Notes under the pieces: generated by a model
Told to the model about the DNA's origin: nothing
The model's input: only the letters and a program-made list of their open reading frames with translations
The model's database searches: none
Assembly (NCBI GenBank): GCA_900554855.1
Contig: USIZ01000029.1
Location: forward strand, 1 to 10,307
Length of the DNA: 10,307 nucleotides
Direction of reading: 5' to 3'
From: an uncultured Eubacteriales bacterium
GTDB taxonomy: Bacteria > Bacillota > Clostridia > Oscillospirales > Oscillospiraceae
Made by a program: the position numbers and the translations under genes
Shown: positions 6,264-10,307 of the stretch, piece by piece
How the letters are laid out: every line of letters starts with the position of its first letter
Numbering within the stretch: the stretch's first letter is position 1

Positions 6264-6286
6264 AAGCGGCACCGTTCGGGCCGCTT
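6264..6286 (-). other. Hairpin in sstT 5' UTR
   Basis: AAGCGGC (6264-6270) and GCCGCTT (6280-6286) form a 7-bp stem with a 9-base loop, in the roughly 58-nt leader of sstT. In the minus direction no U-tract follows. ACCGT near the predicted transcription start could alternatively pair with ACGGT in the loop region. It may modulate sstT expression; I do not recognise a riboswitch class. Confidence 0.35.
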
Positions 6287-6303
6287 TTTGCATGACGGTC
6301 TTT

Positions 6304-6331
6304 ATTATACTGCAAATTTCAAAGATTGCAA
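6304..6331 (-). promoter_or_regulatory. Sigma-A-like promoter of sstT
   Basis: On the minus strand there is TTGCAA (6326-6331), a 16-bp spacer, and a perfect TATAAT (6304-6309). Predicted transcription starts near 6297, about 58 nt before the sstT ATG. Confidence 0.7.
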
Positions 6332-6334
6332 GAC

Positions 6335-6421
6335 GTGGACAGTTGTATTTTGCAAAAATACATTTCGGTGTTTGCAGGCATTCTCAGCGCAAACGTCTAT
6401 CTCATTTTTACGACTGTCCAC
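6335..6421. repeat. Perfect 9-bp inverted repeat upstream of sstT, with a third related copy
   Basis: GTGGACAGT (6335-6343) and ACTGTCCAC (6413-6421) are exact inverted copies about 70 bp apart, the first ending 4 bp upstream of the sstT -35 box. A related GTCCACGTC (6565-6573) is an exact inverted copy of GACGTGGAC (6332-6340). The spacing and position suit binding sites for a regulator of sstT, but no regulator can be named. The rest of 6340-6590 holds no convincing gene. Confidence 0.45.
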
Positions 6422-6433
6422 ATGTTGCGGACA

Positions 6434-6461
6434 ATCATATATTTTTCTGTTCGGTCAGCAA
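6434..6461 (-). promoter_or_regulatory. Possible distal promoter upstream of sstT
   Basis: On the minus strand there is TTGCTG (6456-6461), a 16-bp spacer, and TATGAT (6434-6439). It would transcribe through the repeat region into sstT or produce a short RNA. It lies in AT-rich sequence, so a chance match is likely enough to keep confidence low. Confidence 0.3.
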
Positions 6462-6587
6462 ACCTCTGTCTGTAATTTTCTTGTCTATTTTGGAGCGTTT
6501 TGCAGGAATTCTTGTCGAGAATCTCATTTTATGCCGTGTACCATCAGAAGCTGGCACAGGCAATGTCCACGTCGAGAGGTCATTTCA

Positions 6588-6622
6588 AGAAAAGCGGGCG
6601 GACGCTTCTGCGTCCGCCCGCT
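6588..6622 (-). terminator. Rho-independent terminator of the large surface-protein gene
   Basis: AGCGGGCGGACGC (6593-6605) and GCGTCCGCCCGCT (6610-6622) form a perfect 13-bp GC-rich stem with a 4-base loop. On the minus-strand RNA it is followed by UUUCUU. It begins about 20 bp after the stop codon at 6643. Confidence 0.92.
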
Positions 6623-6642
6623 CAACCGTTCTGTTTTATCGC

Positions 6643-8997
6643 TCAGGCTTTTTTCCTGCCCTTTGCCAGCACTACGAAGACCGCTGCTGCCAGCACAAAG
6701 CCGGTACCCGCCGCCAGATAGGCGGCATTGTCTCCGGTCTTGACCGCATTGGTGGCCTTGGCGTCAGACTTGCCGCTCTCGCCAGCACCGTTATCGGCGC
6801 CGGCAGTCTGGCCGTCATTGGAGCCGCTGCCCGGCGTGGTCGTGCCGCCGTTGCTGTTGTCCGGCACGGTCCCCGCCTTGAGGGTGACATCGCTCATGTC
6901 ATAGAGACTGGTCTGGCCGTTCTGGAACCGCGCATATGCGGCAAGCGCATAATACGCCTGTGTAGTGGCCAGGCCATTCAACTCGCCGTCCGCCACATGG
7001 GAGAAGCCGCCCTCCCCCACATAGTAGGCGCACAGGGCATCCACCACGGAGTGGCCATTCTTCAGGAAGCGGGCGTCCGCCTCGGGGTCGATCCCCAGGG
7101 CAGTCAGCGCCACCAGCACCTGCGCGTTGGACTCACTGTTCGCGTCGCCATAGCTGGCATAGCCGCCATTGACATCCTGACGATCGGACAGCAGCGCCAG
7201 CGCCGTGTCCACAGCCGTCCTGACCTCAGTGTTGGTCTTGTAGTAGGGAGCCAGCGCCTGGAGCACCATGGCCGTCATATCCACATCCGCCGCAGTGCCG
7301 CTGAAATTCCAGCCGCCGCCTGCGAGCTGCTTATCCAGAATGAAGCGAACCAGATTTTCCCGGGTCGTCTGGGTCTTGCCGTCGGAGGCAACGGGGATCT
7401 CATAGCCGTGGCTGTCCAGCGCAAGCAACGCATAGGCCGCTCCATTGACGCCCTGCCTGGTCACGGCCTTGAAGTCAGCCAGAGGTGCAAGCAGATTATA
7501 GCCGCCCACATTGCTCGGATCATAGCCCAGCGCGGTCAGCGCCAGAATGGTGCGTGAATACTCGGTATAGCGGCTGGAGCTCAGAACGCCGTCATTCTCC
7601 TTCAAAGTCTTGACCACGCTCTGGAAATAGCTGTCCTTGAAGCTGTCGGTCAGGGCCACGCCATTGCGGGTCATGCCCAGCACCAGCCACTCATTGCTGA
7701 ACGCAGGCTCGGTGATGCCGGAGACGTAGGCCGCGGCAGCAGCAGTAATGCCCTGCACATCGGGATCCACATCATTGTCCGGGGTCATGGAGGCCGGTTT
7801 CAGATCCGGCTCAGTCTGGCTGTCCTTGTTCCAGTCGTCGGTGTAATAGAACTCCAGCTTATCACCGTTTTGCAGCTGCTGAACATTCAGGCTGTCGCCG
7901 TAGCCGCCGTTCAGCAGGTACATCCAGACGGAATTCTCTCCGTTATCGCCATTGGCAAGGCCCTTAATGGAGGAAATATTGATGTATTCCTGGCCGCCAT
8001 AAGAGGAGGTGCTCAGCTCATAGGAAAAGCCCTTTTCGGTCAGCACCTGCTCCAGCAGCTGCTGGACAGTGGTGTCCTTGGACACGGTATAGGCAGCGGG
8101 CGCGATCCACTGCTGGAGATACTCGGCAGGCCAGTGGTGGACGCCGCCCTCCTCGCCATGCTGACTGTCGCCATACAGCGCAAGAGAAACGGTGATCTCA
8201 TTCAGCTCGGCGACTGTCACCGGCTGGAAGGGCAGGAAAATATAAGTGCCATCGCAGGAGGCGCTCAGATAATAGGTGCCCGCCTCATCGGGAAGCGTAA
8301 TCGCGGCGTTGCCGTCCGCATCGGTGACTGCGCCGTCAATTGCAGTCAGCGTGCCATCGGCCATGCTCACCCAGCACAGCTGGGCATTCGCCACCGGGAG
8401 GGTCACGGTGTTCCAATTGCTGTCATATCCGGAGCCATTCAGCTTCACGGCAAGCTCCGTTCCAACCGCACCGGAGAGCTGCTTGCTGTCTCCTGCCGTA
8501 AACCAGGTCAGCATATCAGAATAACCGGTCTCATCCGCATAGAAATTGAAGGCCAGGCGGTCTCCATCGGCCACGGAGGTCTGATTGATCAGTGTGGACG
8601 GTGCCACATCGTTCACGGCGAAGCTGAACGTACCGCCGTCCATGCCAAACGCAGTGGTCACCCAGCCGCTTTCACTGATCGCAAGATAGGTCGCACAGGT
8701 ATCCGGGGTAAAATCGCCGCCGAATACGGTCTCGTGGGCGGCAACCAGCACGTCCAGCGTGGACACGCCATCGGTCACGCTGTCAGAATAGCCATAAGAT
8801 TCAGCCAAATCTGCCGAAACCTCCGCGCCGACCTGCGGCGGAGCCATAAAAGCACCCGCCCCCTGAACAGTATAGGTCACAGCTGCGCTGCTGACGCTCT
8901 CCCCTTCTTCGGCCATTGCGGCAGCGGGGAGCAGGCTCAGTGCCATGACGAGGGTCATCAGCAGGGACAGAATACGTGTTCCAACTTTTTTCTTCAT
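6643..8997 (-). CDS. Surface-anchored DUF4430 + alpha/alpha-toroid protein, probable corrinoid-binding
   Basis: This is a 784-residue secreted protein. A signal peptide (1-29, ending AAAMA) is followed by a first DUF4430-like domain (about 79-166, from TLDVLVAAHETVF), a beta-rich middle (about 171-270), and a second DUF4430-like domain (about 303-388, TVSKDTTVQQLLEQVL to NGDKLEFYYTDDW). An alpha/alpha-toroid domain of the prenyltransferase/intrinsic-factor type follows (about 417-700, with GGGWNFSGTAADVDMTAMV, GGYASYGDANSESNAQVLVA and GGFSHVADGELNGLATTQAY repeats). A Gly/Ser/Asn linker leads to AVKTGD (751-756), a hydrophobic helix (757-778) and RKKA. That ending resembles a wall-sorting signal lacking the Leu-Pro of LPXTG. 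The ATG at 8995-8997 was chosen for its AAAGGAA site 8 bases upstream; an in-frame ATG 16 codons earlier lies in the leader. DUF4430 resembles the C-terminal domain of transcobalamin, and a cobalamin riboswitch lies directly upstream, so B12 capture at the cell surface is the likely role. No ligand residues can be assigned by eye. Confidence 0.9.
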   Translation of the reverse strand: MKKKVGTRILSLLMTLVMALSLLPAAAMAEEGESVSSAAVTYTVQGAGAFMAPPQVGAEVSADLAESYGYSDSVTDGVSTLDVLVAAHETVFGGDFTPDTCATYLAISESGWVTTAFGMDGGTFSFAVNDVAPSTLINQTSVADGDRLAFNFYADETGYSDMLTWFTAGDSKQLSGAVGTELAVKLNGSGYDSNWNTVTLPVANAQLCWVSMADGTLTAIDGAVTDADGNAAITLPDEAGTYYLSASCDGTYIFLPFQPVTVAELNEITVSLALYGDSQHGEEGGVHHWPAEYLQQWIAPAAYTVSKDTTVQQLLEQVLTEKGFSYELSTSSYGGQEYINISSIKGLANGDNGENSVWMYLLNGGYGDSLNVQQLQNGDKLEFYYTDDWNKDSQTEPDLKPASMTPDNDVDPDVQGITAAAAAYVSGITEPAFSNEWLVLGMTRNGVALTDSFKDSYFQSVVKTLKENDGVLSSSRYTEYSRTILALTALGYDPSNVGGYNLLAPLADFKAVTRQGVNGAAYALLALDSHGYEIPVASDGKTQTTRENLVRFILDKQLAGGGWNFSGTAADVDMTAMVLQALAPYYKTNTEVRTAVDTALALLSDRQDVNGGYASYGDANSESNAQVLVALTALGIDPEADARFLKNGHSVVDALCAYYVGEGGFSHVADGELNGLATTQAYYALAAYARFQNGQTSLYDMSDVTLKAGTVPDNSNGGTTTPGSGSNDGQTAGADNGAGESGKSDAKATNAVKTGDNAAYLAAGTGFVLAAAVFVVLAKGRKKA

Positions 8998-9043
8998 CGT
9001 CTCGTTCCTTTCTCCGTTTCGTGCCCGGGCAAAGTGCAGGGGC

Positions 9044-9133
9044 AAAAAGAAGCGCCTCCGGCGAACCTTCTAATCCCGTTCTGCCGCAGACGTTTTCCTG
9101 CAAAAGCATAGACTGCCCCCTTGGAGCGCTTCT
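9044..9133 (-). terminator. Expression-platform terminator of the cobalamin riboswitch
   Basis: AGAAGCGCTCC (rc of 9123-9133) pairs with GGAGGCGCTTCT (rc of 9048-9059) with one bulged G, and is followed by UUUUUG. The loop is long (about 63 nt) and may fold further. The left arm shares 9129-9133 with the 3' strand of aptamer helix P1. GGGGGCA (9114-9120) inside the loop can pair with TGCCCC (9039-9044) beyond the stem, an arrangement incompatible with the terminator and so a candidate antiterminator. Confidence 0.65.
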
Positions 9134-9369
9134 TGTAGGTCTTCTGACTTGTGTCTTTCAAGCTGTACTCATTTAAATAATATAAATAACGATAAACAAA
9201 TTCAGCCAACGCCTGCTCGGACTGCCTTCCCAGTTTCCCAGTGACCGATTTTCATCGACGCCCGTGCGGCTCAGACACATACAGCGGCGTTTCCCGTCCG
9301 GGATTCTCACCCGGTTCCCTTGTCCATCTCCGCGGGCTTGTTCTGCCTGTGCCGCGGAGCCACAAAAAG
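9129..9369 (-). ncRNA. Cobalamin (B12) riboswitch aptamer
   Basis: Read on the minus strand, conserved elements come in the canonical order. P1 5' strand CTTTTTGTGG (9360-9369) pairs over 10 positions with CCTACAAGAAG (9129-9139). P2 is a perfect 8-bp CTCCGCGG/CCGCGGAG (9328-9335, 9352-9359). Then come GGGAA (9315-9319), GGTGAGAATCC (9301-9311), CCGCTGT (9281-9287) and GTCACTGGGAAACTGGGAAGGC-like core (9224-9245). The B12 box AAGTCAGAAGACCTAC lies at 9135-9150 and deviates slightly from the usual AGCCAGGAGACC. The family senses adenosylcobalamin or related corrinoids and usually represses uptake genes when B12 is plentiful. It lies in the leader of the DUF4430 surface-protein gene. Confidence 0.93.
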
Positions 9370-9425
9370 TATGCTGTCTTTTCCCGTATGCACTTTTTTC
9401 CATGAGCCTTTGCCCATGTCTTTTC

Positions 9426-9455
9426 AGTATACTATACTCCGTCCGGTATTTGCAA
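9426..9455 (-). promoter_or_regulatory. Promoter of the riboswitch-surface protein transcript
   Basis: On the minus strand there is TTGCAA (9450-9455), an 18-bp spacer, and TATACT (9426-9431). Transcription would begin near 9419, about 50 nt before P1 of the riboswitch. An AAAAAGT/ACTTTTT pair lies between the start and P1 and overlaps the P1 5' strand, so it could form early and compete with P1. Confidence 0.65.
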
Positions 9456-9569
9456 GCGTCCAGCGAAGAACGGCGGCATATTTTCACTCATTTCGGATCT
9501 GAAAAATTCACAATTTAACATTGATTCCGATCTGTATCGTGATAAGATAGGAGAAAAGGAGTGATCCCT

Positions 9570-10223
9570 ATGAAAGCTAAAAAAGATCTGATCGGCGCGG
9601 TGGGCGACAAAGTGCGCTCCATCCGCCGGGAGCTGATCCTCATCAATCTGGCTTTGATCGCGCTGGGTATCCTCATGATGGTCTTTCCCGGCCAGTCCAC
9701 CGCCATCATCTGCCGCTGCATCGGCGCAGTTCTGGTGATCTGGGGTACGGTGCGGGTCATCGCCTATTTCGCCGTGCAGGAGCGCGTGGTACTCGGCTCC
9801 TTTGGTCTGGTACAGGGCACCGTACTGCTGGGGTTCGGCATCTGCTTTCTGGTGCGTCCCGAGCTGTTGGCAGGCTTTCTGACCATTGCGCTGGCCATTA
9901 TCCTGCTGGCCGCCGGCGTGATGAAGCTGCAATACGCCATGGAGATGGCCACATTACAGGTGCGGTTCTGGTGGATCGAACTGGCAGGCGCAGTGTTGAT
10001 GGTTGTGCTGGGCGTCATCGCCCTGTTCTCCCCCTTTGCGGCAGCGGAGACATTGATGATTTTTCTGGGCGCGTCCTGCGCAGTCAGCGGCGTGTGGGAT
10101 CTGGTATCCATAGCCACCCTGTCCGCGCAGGTGCGCCGGGCCAAGGGCAAGGCAGCTCAGCTGATGGAGGACGCAAACTTGCAGGCTGACGCCACCGACG
10201 TAGAATTCTACCACGAGGATTGA
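9570..10223 (+). CDS. DUF308/HdeD-family membrane protein
   Basis: This 217-residue integral membrane protein has a short basic N-terminus and about six membrane helices in three hairpins (roughly 22-39/46-66, 74-95/99-122, 134-154/159-184). Each hairpin has the DUF308 pattern of a helix, a short Pro-containing turn (VFPGQS, VRPELL, FSPFAA), and a second helix containing Gly. The C-terminal 30 residues are polar and cytoplasmic. E. coli HdeD, the best-known member, is linked to acid resistance; the role here is unknown. I chose the ATG at 9570-9572, with AAAAGGAG 8 bases upstream; an in-frame GTG three codons earlier overlaps that site. It is divergent from the riboswitch-controlled gene. A TTGATT-16-TAAGAT promoter (9521-9548) is possible but would leave a very short leader. 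No terminator is visible in the remaining 84 bases of the window. Confidence 0.85.
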   Translation: MKAKKDLIGAVGDKVRSIRRELILINLALIALGILMMVFPGQSTAIICRCIGAVLVIWGTVRVIAYFAVQERVVLGSFGLVQGTVLLGFGICFLVRPELLAGFLTIALAIILLAAGVMKLQYAMEMATLQVRFWWIELAGAVLMVVLGVIALFSPFAAAETLMIFLGASCAVSGVWDLVSIATLSAQVRRAKGKAAQLMEDANLQADATDVEFYHED

Positions 10224-10307
10224 CGGTTTCTCCGAACATGCGCATATTTGCCGCAGCCGGTCTATCTGAACATCCCCTTCTTCCGCAGAGTTGAACAGGC
10301 CCGGCCC

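Noticed and set aside
6264..6290. Plus-strand terminator (hairpin followed by TTTTT)
   Set aside because: No plus-strand gene lies upstream to be terminated. The element is better explained as a hairpin in the sstT 5' UTR.
6231..6743. Plus-strand 170-codon open frame upstream of sstT
   Set aside because: It spans the sstT promoter, a repeat region, a terminator and the end of the surface-protein gene. Its translation is Cys/Arg/Phe-rich and not protein-like.
7870..9111. Long plus-strand open frame opposite the surface-protein gene and its leader
   Set aside because: It is a mirror frame of a real gene, and it runs into the terminator and leader of the riboswitch.
9173..9487. Minus-strand 104-codon open frame upstream of the surface-protein gene
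   Set aside because: It lies across the cobalamin riboswitch and its promoter; its translation has no domain character and no ribosome site.
1..10307. CRISPR array, tRNA/rRNA genes or insertion-sequence transposase
   Set aside because: I saw no regularly spaced repeats, no tRNA or rRNA signatures and no transposase motifs on either strand.

Overview
The window looks like a contig from a Gram-positive gut-type Clostridia genome, and my best guess is an Oscillospiraceae relative. This is inferred from the CpsC/CpsD/CpsB phosphoregulatory set, a class B sortase, a wall-anchor-like C-terminus, a clostridial-style cobalamin riboswitch and fairly high-GC coding sequence broken by AT-rich gaps. Bases 1-67 are not genomic: they are an Illumina P7 adapter with an 8-base index, so the first gene is cut by the contig end and carries adapter at its 3' end.

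Left block, minus strand, read from 4335 down to 68. A Crp/Fnr-type regulator, split by a one-base frameshift, is preceded by two good sigma-A-like promoters and a hairpin-rich leader. It is followed by cpsC, cpsD and cpsB, which overlap by 4 bp at each junction, then 1-6 bp later a class B sortase, and then a small secreted protein cut by the contig end. These genes probably form one operon that pairs the tyrosine-phosphorylation switch of exopolysaccharide export with a sortase. No glycosyltransferase, flippase or polymerase gene is visible here.

Middle. Bases 4095-4964 hold no intact gene: a structured leader, a run of 23 A, a degraded and apparently frameshifted ORF, a 14-bp imperfect inverted repeat, and the terminator of the next gene. 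Then comes sstT (Na+/serine-threonine symporter, minus strand) with its own promoter and a repeat-rich 350-bp upstream region.

Right block. A 784-residue secreted protein (minus strand) combines two DUF4430-like domains, an alpha/alpha-toroid (prenyltransferase/intrinsic-factor-like) domain and a VKTG-D/hydrophobic/RKKA surface-anchor tail. About 130 bp upstream is a complete cobalamin riboswitch with P1, B12 box, a promoter and a terminator-type expression platform. Together these point to a vitamin-B12-regulated, surface-anchored corrinoid-binding protein with the domain types of vertebrate intrinsic factor/transcobalamin. This is the most interesting system in the window. A divergent DUF308/HdeD-like membrane protein closes the window on the plus strand.
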